Of a DNA stretch of 38,470 bases, positions 8,129-15,255 are shown piece after piece. Position 1 is the first letter of the stretch. Each line of letters begins with the position of its first letter. Source of the stretch: a virus. A model generated the notes under the pieces. The model did no database searches, was not told the origin of the DNA, and worked only from the letters and a program-made list of their open reading frames with translations. The DNA is taken from IMG/VR virus record IMGVR_UViG_3300007735_000702, positions 1 through 38,470 of that record; one strand, 5' to 3'. The translations under genes were made by a program, and so were the position numbers.

Positions 8129-11118
8129 CTTAAACCTACCTGTCTGCGATAAGCCGGTGATTGTTGTAACTTACTGGTAACTTGCGCAGCACCGGCTTTA
8201 GCACCAGCCGCCGCCGCACGTTTTTCTGTTGCCATCATTGCTGCTTGCAGTTGATCAGTGCTGACATAATCCTGACCTAGGAAGCGTGTGGTCTCGAAGC
8301 TCATTGATAATACAGGAGTTGCTGCTGCGCCACCTTCTGCATCGCTGCTGCCGCCTGCACTGCTACCGCCGCTGCCTTTACGTTGATAACGTGCCATTGC
8401 TGCTGCCGTAGCATCTGCTGGCACGATCGTGCCTGATGTACGTGGCACAAATAACTCAGGGCCTTTCTCGCCAACTAGCGATGGCCTGCCAACAGGTGGG
8501 TTGCCGCCATCGGCAAAGCCTGGGATACTCATGCCGCCAAACGCTGTACTGGTGCCCGGGTTAAAACCAGAGCTAAAAGCTGCGCCACCACCGCCACCAC
8601 CGCCGCCAAACAATCCGGCTAGCTGTCTTGCTATCGCGATTGCGGTGTAAGTAGCAATCATCTTGGCGCCTTCCTGCATTAAGATGTCACCTATAGATTT
8701 AAGAAAATCAGCAAATACTTGTTGCGCTGTTGTAGTGCCTTCAACTAAACCTTGGATGCCTTTTGTTAATGAATTGCCAACCGCATCGCCAATGCCTTGT
8801 GACACACGTACAGCGACAGATTCAAGGTCTTTTAGTTGCGTCTGAGCAGATGCTATAAATTGCTGTATTGGTGATGCTGCGGCGGCGGTGGCTGCGGCGT
8901 AAGCCCGAATTGCAGTTGCCGCAGTTATAGCTGTCTGATTTAAATCCTTGTATATTGCTACATGGTCTTTATTGTCCATATTAAGGGCTGAAGTTGCGTC
9001 CCTTAATCTTTGGTTTACTGCTAATACTTGCAATTCACCTTCTATCAACTCAGGCTTAACACCTTCCATTTGCAACCGATTACGCAATGTAAATGCTTCA
9101 GTTTGCAGCCCTAACTGCGCTGTCTGCTCTCTAAATGCAGATGTACTAGCTAAAATCCCTGCTGTTAAATCTTCAGCTTTTAATGATTTTGATTGCGATT
9201 TAAGTAATGCAAGCTGTTGGATTAAACCTTGAATTTCTGCTTTTGTCTGATCTACATTCTGACTAGGTACACCGCCTGCTACGCCGCCCATTGCTGCATT
9301 TGGCCTTACAAAATAGCCACCCTTAAAAGAATCTAGATCAGGATAATTACCTGCCTTTAGCCCACGACTTTTTGATTGATGAAATACGTTTTGACCGCCA
9401 GTATATACGCCAACATGTGGTGTATCCCCAGGTTTGCCAGTTGCTAATATATCTCCAGGTTTAATTTTATTAAAATCAGTCATTACAGTGCCAGCTTTAC
9501 GCACCGTATCAGCCCATGCAGTTACACCTGGTAAAGTAATGCCAAGTGAGCCATAAAATGCCTTGACTGATTCCGAACACATATTTGCAACACCAGTAAA
9601 TTTACTAGCGGCCTGTGTTGCTGTATTGAGTTGGCTAGTGCTAAATCCTCCACCCCCGCCAACAGTAGTAGATTGTACTTGATTCATTCTTGTGCCTGAT
9701 TGCAATCGTTGCTGTGCTTCTTTAATTTTGTTTTCTATTTCTTTTATTTGCGCATCAAATGACGCTGAGCCTAATACCATTGATTGGATAATACCAGCTT
9801 GTTCTTTAGCAGCACCAGTAAACTTATTTACAAAATTGCTAAGTTGCTTTTCTTGCAATTGGCGTTGCAGGTCAAAACGTAATTTATCAAGATCAACTTG
9901 ATTTTTAAACACCTGATCATCAATTTGCATTTGATATTGCGCTGAATCCATAGCTAATCTGTTAGCTAGTTTTGCTGCTTTTTCTGCTTCCTTTGCGGCT
10001 TTATCCGCCGCTCCTTTTTCTTCAAGTAGTTGAGGAATTTTTAAGTTTACATCTTCTTTTGTTGCCTTTGGCTTGTTTAATTCTTTAAGTCGGCCTTCCA
10101 AATAAGTTGCCTTTTTAGTTAAATCTGTTAACTCTGCCTTCATTATTGGCAAAACTGGCGCGCTAGGAATAAGTACGTTGTCATCAATACCTTTAATTTC
10201 TAGCCCTTTAGACATGCCAATGCCAGCCTTTTCAGCGGCTTTAATTTCTGCTGTAAGTTTTTTAACTTCGGCTTTAGTATTAAAAAGTTCATTATTGGCT
10301 GTTTTCTTATCAGGGCCAGCCATTGCCTCATTGATTTTGTCAATTACTGTAATGCTTAAATCTAATATTCTTTTCAACGCCGGTTCAAGGACTTTCCCTA
10401 TGTTCTTGGCTAGCATTTCTATGCTATCCATTAATGTGCTAAATTTGCCCGCCAAAGTACTAGATTGCGCAATAGCACCGTTGGCATATTTGCCTCCTTT
10501 TTCGGTAAGCCTGTTGATTGCAACTTCAACAGCTTCTGCACCTATACGTCCTTTTTCTAATGCTTTTCGTAATTCCTCCCCTGACAACCCATACATTTTT
10601 TGCAGTTCACCCTGCAACGCAACGCCGCGCTCTTGGAACTGCAACAGTTCCTCGCCTTGCAGTCTGCCTTTAGCTTGCACTTGGCCGTAAGCTGTAACTA
10701 ACCCTTGTAGTTCAGCACCTGTCGCGCCAGAAACATCAGCTAATCGCCTTGTAGTTTGAACTACTTTTTCAGTTTCAACGCCAAATGCTTGCAATCGTTT
10801 GGCTGAATCAATTAATTCAGTGCTGGTAAACGGTGTTACAGCCCCAAGTTGCTGCAATTCTTGAATAATTTGCTTTGCTTTTATTGCACTACCTGTTAAT
10901 ACTTCTAGGCTACGTGTTTGACTTTCTAGCTCAGCGGTTTTGGCAAATACAAATTTAACGGCTTGCATTGCACCAAGTGCAATAGTTAATTTGGCAACCG
11001 TTTTAAGTAAACCAGAAACAGCTCTGTCAGTCGCTACTGCGCCTTGCTGCACTGCGCGTAGTTGCCCGACAGCGCCACGGCTATCAACATTAATGGCAAC
11101 ATTAGCGACAACCGACAC
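8125..11118 (-). CDS. Tape measure protein with an embedded NlpC/CHAP-like peptidase domain
   Basis: This 997-aa protein has the usual tape-measure pattern. Its N-terminal domain contains ELESQTRSLEVLTGSAIKAK and TPFTSTELIDSAKRLQAFG, and long Lys/Glu/Ala coiled coils fill about 270-470. A compact domain lies at about 500-610, with Cys514 (NMCSESVKAFYG), PGDILATGKPGDTPH, His568 (HVGVYTG) and His580 (FHQSK), the arrangement of a Cys-His peptidoglycan hydrolase. Hydrophobic stretches and a Gly-run (GLFGGGGGGGG) follow near residue 840, then a basic C-terminus. The length would set a tail of roughly 150 nm at 1.5 Angstrom per residue. It starts 27 nt after the GT stop. Confidence 0.9.
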   Translation of the reverse strand: MSVVANVAINVDSRGAVGQLRAVQQGAVATDRAVSGLLKTVAKLTIALGAMQAVKFVFAKTAELESQTRSLEVLTGSAIKAKQIIQELQQLGAVTPFTSTELIDSAKRLQAFGVETEKVVQTTRRLADVSGATGAELQGLVTAYGQVQAKGRLQGEELLQFQERGVALQGELQKMYGLSGEELRKALEKGRIGAEAVEVAINRLTEKGGKYANGAIAQSSTLAGKFSTLMDSIEMLAKNIGKVLEPALKRILDLSITVIDKINEAMAGPDKKTANNELFNTKAEVKKLTAEIKAAEKAGIGMSKGLEIKGIDDNVLIPSAPVLPIMKAELTDLTKKATYLEGRLKELNKPKATKEDVNLKIPQLLEEKGAADKAAKEAEKAAKLANRLAMDSAQYQMQIDDQVFKNQVDLDKLRFDLQRQLQEKQLSNFVNKFTGAAKEQAGIIQSMVLGSASFDAQIKEIENKIKEAQQRLQSGTRMNQVQSTTVGGGGGFSTSQLNTATQAASKFTGVANMCSESVKAFYGSLGITLPGVTAWADTVRKAGTVMTDFNKIKPGDILATGKPGDTPHVGVYTGGQNVFHQSKSRGLKAGNYPDLDSFKGGYFVRPNAAMGGVAGGVPSQNVDQTKAEIQGLIQQLALLKSQSKSLKAEDLTAGILASTSAFREQTAQLGLQTEAFTLRNRLQMEGVKPELIEGELQVLAVNQRLRDATSALNMDNKDHVAIYKDLNQTAITAATAIRAYAAATAAAASPIQQFIASAQTQLKDLESVAVRVSQGIGDAVGNSLTKGIQGLVEGTTTAQQVFADFLKSIGDILMQEGAKMIATYTAIAIARQLAGLFGGGGGGGGAAFSSGFNPGTSTAFGGMSIPGFADGGNPPVGRPSLVGEKGPELFVPRTSGTIVPADATAAAMARYQRKGSGGSSAGGSSDAEGGAAATPVLSMSFETTRFLGQDYVSTDQLQAAMMATEKRAAAAGAKAGAAQVTSKLQQSPAYRRQVGLR

Positions 11119-11145
11119 AGCTAGCCACCTACTACTAGGCCCAGT

Positions 11146-11669
11146 CTAGCGTCGTCGTCGCATCGCAGCTTCTTGTTCATCATTGGACAACTCAAAATAA
11201 GCTGACCATAAAAGTAATTCTTCCATGGTCAGCTCTGAATTTAATTTAGCTAGTGTGTAACCTAATTCCTTAGCTACACCAAGCTGGAGCCTAAGCAGGT
11301 TATCCTTTTTAAGCTCCGCCTTTATTTTTTTGTATCGACCTCTTCCTTAATGTCTTCGCTGATAACAGCAAGCATCAATGATTGCAGATCAGCATCACGC
11401 ACCTCGTTTTTCAACTCGGCAATTTCACCAGCAGCAAATATCCGCTGGCCGTTTTCATCTGTTGCTTTTTGAACTAGCAGTTGCAATGCAAACGCATTCA
11501 CGTCATCAGATGCGGCATCCTTTTGTGCGCGTTCACGTTCGGCCATTGTTAATGGTGAACGGTAGAACACAAACTCAGTGCCATCACTTAGTACTACCGT
11601 TTTTTTGACGGGAACTAAATTAGCAGCTTTTTTTAATCGGTCTAGTGCTCTGATCGCAGCGGATGCCAT
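11146..11669 (-). CDS. Tail assembly chaperone GT fusion made by -1 frameshifting
   Basis: The short chaperone frame runs into a perfect slippery heptamer A-AAA-AAA at 11331-11325, directly before its TAA stop. Slipping back one base opens a frame of 59 codons from 11325 to a TAG at 11148-11146. The extension begins IKAELKKDNLLRLQLG and continues LTMEELLLWSAYFELSNDE, which is the acidic/aromatic pattern of phage T-domain extensions, ending in four Arg. The fusion is about 174 aa. In lambda-type phages the G and GT proteins bind the tape measure and recruit tail-tube subunits. Position between the tube and tape-measure genes is exactly as expected. Confidence 0.9.
11286..11331 (-). promoter_or_regulatory. 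Programmed -1 frameshift element: slippery site plus hairpin
   Basis: The minus strand reads A-AAA-AAA at 11331-11325. Seven bases later, at 11317-11286, an RNA hairpin can form: GGAGCUUAA pairs with UUAGGCUCC (nine pairs, one of them U-G) around a 14-nt loop that holds a further AGG/CCU mini-stem. A spacer of 5-9 nt and a downstream stem are the usual requirements for -1 frameshifting. The pairing was drawn by eye; no folding energy was calculated. Confidence 0.85.
11322..11669 (-). CDS. Tail assembly chaperone G (unshifted product)
   Basis: This 115-aa frame lies between the major tail protein and the tape measure. It contains VVLSDGTEFVFYRSPLTMAE and ELKNEVRDADLQSLMLAV, the beta-hairpin plus helical arrangement of gpG-like chaperones. 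It ends EEVDTKK with the last two Lys codons forming the slippery run. Most ribosomes should stop here and a minority should yield GT. The start is 6 nt beyond the major tail protein stop, so the two are probably translated in series. Confidence 0.85.
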   Translation of the reverse strand: MASAAIRALDRLKKAANLVPVKKTVVLSDGTEFVFYRSPLTMAERERAQKDAASDDVNAFALQLLVQKATDENGQRIFAAGEIAELKNEVRDADLQSLMLAVISEDIKEEVDTKK

Positions 11670-11675
11670 TAGTTA

Positions 11676-12434
11676 TCAAGCAGTGGTAGAAAAGTCGAAT
11701 GTAGGTGCGCCAGTAGGACGGAAGGTGATTTCTACCATCTGGGCATCATCTGGGTTGATGTTAAGCGTCGCGCTAAGCAATACAGCATCCATAGCAATGC
11801 TGCGGCTTAATGCTTCAGTTGCGCCCTTATCGGTGTACAACTTAAACGCTGCACCTACTTGTTGGCGCTGTAACACGTCTTCTACCATGCGGTTAGACAG
11901 TGCGCTATCTTCGCTGGTTACAAATACAGATGCACTACCGTTGCCATCAGCAAAACCTGGGATATAAGCCTTAAATGGTGCATACTGCCCAACAGATTGG
12001 CCGATGGTAGTAACATCGATTTCAGCGCGGCTGATCTCAAAGCTCCAGTTTTGCACTTGGCCTACAGCGGCATAATCAGCGTAATAAACCTCAAACTCAT
12101 TAGGTGATGCTAATGTGCCATCATCAGTGATTGCCAAAATAGTGCCGCCAGCACTGGTTGATACGGTCAACACGCCAGTAGCAGCAACGTAACTTAATAC
12201 GTAATAAGTAGTGGCTGAACTAATTGGTGCAGGTAATGTACCGGAACCAGCAGCACCGGTTTGGCTGTTTACAACGCGGAATTTAACAGGGTCACCTACC
12301 TTAAAATTAAGGTACGTTTTGGTTGTGATTTCGTCGTTAGCGACACTGACGTTGGTTTCGCCAAAATCACCAATGGTGCCAGCAGGCTTGTAGTAAAGAG
12401 CACCGGAAGTACCGGATAAAACTGTGACGGCCAT
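11676..12434 (-). CDS. Major tail tube protein
   Basis: This 252-aa protein sits between the tail terminator and the G/GT chaperones, the canonical place for the tube subunit. It begins MAVTVLSGTSGALYYKP. The C-terminal half, VQNWSFEISRAEIDVTTIG, then YIPGFADGNGSASVFV and ending VEITFRPTGAPTFDF, matches the tail-tube fold. Residues about 40-105 (YLNFKVGDPVKFRV, then TTYYVLSYVAATGVL) form a small N-terminal beta domain inserted before the tube core. Two further genes here (1376-2233, 2233-2628) share its motifs. Expected to be highly expressed and polymerised into the tail tube. Confidence 0.85.
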   Translation of the reverse strand: MAVTVLSGTSGALYYKPAGTIGDFGETNVSVANDEITTKTYLNFKVGDPVKFRVVNSQTGAAGSGTLPAPISSATTYYVLSYVAATGVLTVSTSAGGTILAITDDGTLASPNEFEVYYADYAAVGQVQNWSFEISRAEIDVTTIGQSVGQYAPFKAYIPGFADGNGSASVFVTSEDSALSNRMVEDVLQRQQVGAAFKLYTDKGATEALSRSIAMDAVLLSATLNINPDDAQMVEITFRPTGAPTFDFSTTA

Positions 12435-12471
12435 GGATGTAAACGATGATTGGCTGCTCTAAGTATAGCGT

Positions 12472-12894
12472 TTAATCCAAATAGGCTTCAAATGTTGCCG
12501 TTAGCTGCGTTTGGAAATATGGCTCAGGTGATGCAGGCGTTACAACCGCTGGCCCCGATGCAGCATCAAAGATAATGCTAGAGAATTTGGCACGGTCAAA
12601 TAAATCCTTGATCCGTTCAGCAATTGTGTAATTTGCTGCTGCACCAACACCTATAGGCGTAAATACATTTACCACTAACACGCCGTTTTGACGGTTAAAG
12701 CCAACGCCACCAGTGGGTAGCAACGTGGCATAGGCATTATCGCCAAACCGTATTGATACCTGAAGCCACGGTGCATTGCCTGGTGGCGTAAATGGTACGT
12801 TTGTATAGCTAACAGGATAAACCGGTGCTATTGCCATTTCGGTAGCAATACGGCCTTCAATGGCAGCGCGGACGTTGTTGTAGGTGCTGCTCAT
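12472..12894 (-). CDS. Tail terminator protein (gpU-like)
   Basis: This 140-aa protein just upstream of the tube gene has the plan of tail terminators. An N-terminal helix (YNNVRAAIEGRIATEMAI) is followed by VPFTPPGNAPWLQVSIRFG, then a beta strand with GVLVVNVFTPIGVG, a helix (YTIAERIKDLFDRAKF) and a final strand PYFQTQLTATFEAYLD. In this family the protein caps the tube as a hexamer and joins it to the head. It overlaps the preceding gene by four bases (ATGA). A 37-nt gap separates it from the tube gene. Confidence 0.75.
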   Translation of the reverse strand: MSSTYNNVRAAIEGRIATEMAIAPVYPVSYTNVPFTPPGNAPWLQVSIRFGDNAYATLLPTGGVGFNRQNGVLVVNVFTPIGVGAAANYTIAERIKDLFDRAKFSSIIFDAASGPAVVTPASPEPYFQTQLTATFEAYLD

Positions 12895-13346
12895 GATTCT
12901 CTACCGATTTTGGCGGCTGCTATACGTACTCTGCCTTGCACGTCTTTAGCAGCACCTTGAATCCAACCGGCTTGGCCACCTTGAGCGCCAGCAGTTTGCT
13001 TGCTGCTGCCATTAGCTAATGCCTCTGCATATGGCAGGTTGTTATGCACGCTGTAGATATTGCCAACTTTTTCTTGCTGATAATTCATTTTACGTAGTGG
13101 GAACATTGGCGCCGCAGGTGCTGACGTGCGCGAACGGTCTGAATTAGATGGTGCTTGTTGAGGCCCAGCATCGTAAACACCAGCGCTGTTTTCACCTACC
13201 TGCCAGCTAGCGCGAAATCTACCAGTATCAACCGGGCTAGCTTGCTTTAACAGGCTGTCAGTTTCCAGCACTGCCGCACGCAGCAGCTTTTCCATTTGCT
13301 TTTCGGCATAATCAACAATCTGGTTTAGCCGGATAGTACCTGCCAT
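12891..13346 (-). CDS. HK97 gp10-like neck/tail completion protein
   Basis: The 151-aa sequence carries the family hallmark LLKQASPVDTGRFRASWQVG (about residues 32-51) after an amphipathic N-terminal helix, followed by NLPYAEALANGSSKQ (about 102-116). The last third, WIQGAAKDVQGRVRIAAAKI, is helical. HK97 gp10-type proteins act at the head-tail joint. Order (stopper, gp10-like, terminator, tube) agrees. The ends overlap both neighbours by one to four bases, so this is a tightly coupled stretch. Confidence 0.8.
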   Translation of the reverse strand: MAGTIRLNQIVDYAEKQMEKLLRAAVLETDSLLKQASPVDTGRFRASWQVGENSAGVYDAGPQQAPSNSDRSRTSAPAAPMFPLRKMNYQQEKVGNIYSVHNNLPYAEALANGSSKQTAGAQGGQAGWIQGAAKDVQGRVRIAAAKIGRES

Positions 13347-13702
13347 CAGACCCTCAGAATTAACTCATAGGTTATCGCCGTATTGTCTTGCTCAATTGTT
13401 TTAACTGTAATAATCTGATGCACTACTGACGCAATCAGCACTTTATCTGCTGGTGTCGGTGCATTTGCTACATCAGCCGCTGCTACCGTTAAACGCTTGT
13501 CACCTGCTTGTATTAGGTCGTTTACCTCGCGTAAATTTACGTCCTCAAGCACACCACGCACAACCGTATCAGCAGCAGTTTCTGCTGCCGTGCCAGTAGC
13601 TGGGTCGTAGGCGCCCATTGTGATACGGCGGATGGTGGCGGTGCCGCCAAACTTAGCCATCAGCTTTGAGGCAACCTTGCGTAGCGGGTTGGCAAGGCTC
13701 AT
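13346..13702 (-). CDS. Head closure / stopper-like protein
   Basis: This 118-aa protein opens MSLANPLRKVASKLMAKFGG and continues with TATIRRITMGAYDPATGTA, VVRGVLEDVNLREVN, DKRLTVAAADVA and a final strand ITYELILRV. This is the N-terminal helix followed by a small beta barrel seen in head-closure (stopper) proteins of SPP1/HK97-type phages. It would seal the portal after packaging. Placement between the connector and gp10-like gene agrees. No catalytic motifs are expected. The assignment is by pattern and order. Confidence 0.65.
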   Translation of the reverse strand: MSLANPLRKVASKLMAKFGGTATIRRITMGAYDPATGTAAETAADTVVRGVLEDVNLREVNDLIQAGDKRLTVAAADVANAPTPADKVLIASVVHQIITVKTIEQDNTAITYELILRV

Positions 13703-13947
13703 ATCTTATACGCAATGCAAGCGCCGTTATTAAGTTGAATGCTTGTAAATACACCCCGCAATTCATAGCCAGCCGGGAATGATTCGCCATTAAGGCTATT
13801 GCCTGTCATGTTAGTGCTAACAATTGTGTGAATATGAGTGTTTTCGTAAAAATCAATATGGTTAAACCTACCTGTATGCACAGCCGTGTCAGTAATAACC
13901 TCACCGCCCAGCGTGTAGTCAACATCACCGCCTTGATGGCCTTTCAT
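13699..13947 (-). CDS. Small structural protein, paralogue B of a tandem pair
   Basis: This 82-aa protein clearly resembles the gene directly before it. Shared blocks are ITDTAVHTGRF versus IDDTAAHTGRF near residue 20, a GNSLNG/GNALTA turn, and the C-terminal RGVFTSIQLNNGACIAYKI versus CGVFTSITLTSGTVVAYKI. It overlaps that gene by four bases, so the pair arose by tandem duplication and remains co-translated. The conserved C-terminal strand suggests a small beta-barrel. Position between the connector and stopper suggests a virion role, for example a head decoration or fibre. No specific family was recognised. Confidence 0.7.
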   Translation of the reverse strand: MKGHQGGDVDYTLGGEVITDTAVHTGRFNHIDFYENTHIHTIVSTNMTGNSLNGESFPAGYELRGVFTSIQLNNGACIAYKI

Positions 13948-14168
13948 ATCTTGTACGCCACAACGGTGCCGCTAGTTAATGTGATGCTAGTAAACACGCC
14001 GCACATTTCACAAGATGCCTTGATCGGAATGGCTGTAAGTGCATTACCTGTGTAATCCAAAGCCGTTAGGCTTGCTATCACTGAATCCTCTAATGCCACA
14101 ATTTCGCCAAACCTGCCGGTATGGGCAGCCGTATCATCAATGAACTCAGCGCCGGGATACTCGCTCAT
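13944..14168 (-). CDS. Small structural protein, paralogue A of a tandem pair
   Basis: This 74-aa partner of the following gene begins MSEYPGAEFIDDTAAHTGRF and ends GVFTSITLTSGTVVAYKI. It lacks about eight residues at the N-terminus compared with its paralogue and has two Cys (CEMC) near residue 53 that the other lacks. It overlaps the connector gene by four bases. It is probably a virion component such as a decoration protein or spike; the function is not known. Having two diverged copies side by side suggests hetero-oligomers or different attachment sites. Confidence 0.7.
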   Translation of the reverse strand: MSEYPGAEFIDDTAAHTGRFGEIVALEDSVIASLTALDYTGNALTAIPIKASCEMCGVFTSITLTSGTVVAYKI

Positions 14169-14728
14169 GACCGTTTGATGGAGAAATTGCCTGGTCCGCT
14201 TATTCTAATGCCTGTTAGATATCTTTCCACTATCGGCGGGATTTTATCTGCACCAACAGCACCGTAACCAAGGTTAGGCGTCACGTTAAGGCTACCGATT
14301 TGAACATTCTTAAAATCTTCTAGCCCACTTAACCCAATCCCATCAGGGTTATTATGCAAATAAACGGCCAGCACTACCTGTGCATATTGGATCTGCTGCG
14401 GTATCTCAACATCCGTGAAATAATCAGTGCTAATACGAAATGGGAAGCCCGTAGCGTATGTATTAATGTATGTATCAGGTTTACGTACACCAGTACGCGG
14501 CCACTGCAATGCCTGCGTATCAGTAGACCTAGCGCCTAAAAATCGCTCGCGGTCTAGCCTTTGTGTAGCCGTGAATAATGCTCTGTTTTTTTGGTCAGTA
14601 GTAGCTGTTGCCCATGCGGTTATATCAGCATCCTGCACAAAACCATCAATAATTAACTGCGCATCAGCCAGCGTTAGGTAGCTGTTTGAGCTTGCGCCGC
14701 CTGCTGTCGCTACGATTGTGATCGCCAT
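14165..14728 (-). CDS. Head-tail connector (adaptor) protein, DnaT-like family
   Basis: This 187-aa protein opens with MAITIVATAGGASSNSYLTL and continues ADAQLIIDGF and RALFTATQRLDRERFLGARS, then ALQWPRTGVRKPD. This is the pattern of phage proteins listed as DnaT-like ssDNA-binding proteins, which by position and helical content act as head-tail adaptors. The next segment, IPQQIQYAQVVLAVYLHNN (about 107-125), is a helix typical of HK97 gp6-type connectors. A structural role is far more likely than DNA binding given the neighbours. It follows and partly overlaps a 56-aa ORF. Confidence 0.7.
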   Translation of the reverse strand: MAITIVATAGGASSNSYLTLADAQLIIDGFVQDADITAWATATTDQKNRALFTATQRLDRERFLGARSTDTQALQWPRTGVRKPDTYINTYATGFPFRISTDYFTDVEIPQQIQYAQVVLAVYLHNNPDGIGLSGLEDFKNVQIGSLNVTPNLGYGAVGADKIPPIVERYLTGIRISGPGNFSIKRS

Positions 14729-14834
14729 TAGGTTGTTCCGATAGTTCTAGTTTAGGCTCCACGATAGGAAATGAGGCCACTTCCGTAGAAGCAGCCTCAC
14801 GTTCACGCAGTCGCCGGAAAGCGAACATGCCCAT
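14664..14834 (-). CDS. Small basic protein following the decoration gene
   Basis: An ATG at 14834, two bases after the preceding stop codon, opens a 56-aa frame beginning MGMFAFRRLREREAASTEVA. It continues with an acidic part (IVEPKLELSEQ) and ends in a basic tail (SRRRKLKQLPNAG) that overlaps the connector gene by 65 nt in another frame. Small Arg/Glu/Ala proteins starting this way are common right after capsid genes in siphoviruses, and without this ORF the stretch 14729-14836 would be empty. The internal ATG at 14828 is an alternative start. Function unknown. Confidence 0.5.
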   Translation of the reverse strand: MGMFAFRRLREREAASTEVASFPIVEPKLELSEQPNGDHNRSDSRRRKLKQLPNAG

Positions 14835-14836
14835 AA

Positions 14837-15250
14837 TTAAGCAGCAGCAGCAGCAGTAGAACCTAGGCCATACAACGTAATGGCTTCAGAACCAGCAGTT
14901 ACAGCAGTAACACGGCCAAGGAATACCTTGGAAGCATTCTGCACAACAGTTGCTACACCACTAACAGTTACATCAGTACCACCAGCAATAGTGATGGTAT
15001 TAGCGCCAGCCGATGCGTTAATAACAACCACCATAAAAGTGGTGCCAATAGCGCAGTCGCCGCCGATAGCAGCCACAATCGCCGCAGCCGTAGCTGTGGT
15101 ATACGTAGCAGCAGCAGCAGGAACGCCACGGATAATGACGTTGTAGCTGTTAGCAGCGGACAGGGTTGCGGTAGCAGTAGGAGCTGCTAAACCCATTTGC
15201 CCAGGCAGAAGGCCGCCTGGAATGTCGCCAAGTTCAAAGATACTTGCCAT
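14837..15250 (-). CDS. Putative capsid decoration protein
   Basis: This 137-aa protein lies five bases after the capsid gene. It is rich in Ala, Thr, Val and Gly, and its second half repeats short beta strands: ANTITIAGGTDVTVSGVA, KVFLGRVTAVTAGSEAITLY. Such immunoglobulin- or jelly-roll-like strands occur in phage head-decoration and head-fibre proteins encoded next to the capsid. It ends in five Ala encoded by a GCT/GCA run. No catalytic residues. The decoration role is inferred from position and composition. Confidence 0.6.
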   Translation of the reverse strand: MASIFELGDIPGGLLPGQMGLAAPTATATLSAANSYNVIIRGVPAAAATYTTATAAAIVAAIGGDCAIGTTFMVVVINASAGANTITIAGGTDVTVSGVATVVQNASKVFLGRVTAVTAGSEAITLYGLGSTAAAAA

Positions 15251-15255
15251 GACTA

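Noticed and set aside
8429-10690. Plus-strand ORFs opposite the tape measure gene (up to 170 aa)
   Set aside because: Compositions are Ser/Cys/Leu-rich shadows of a helical Lys/Ala/Gln protein; no ribosome site or neighbour coupling.
14821-14850. GCA trinucleotide run as a microsatellite or regulatory repeat
   Set aside because: It simply encodes the C-terminal Ala run of the decoration-like protein.
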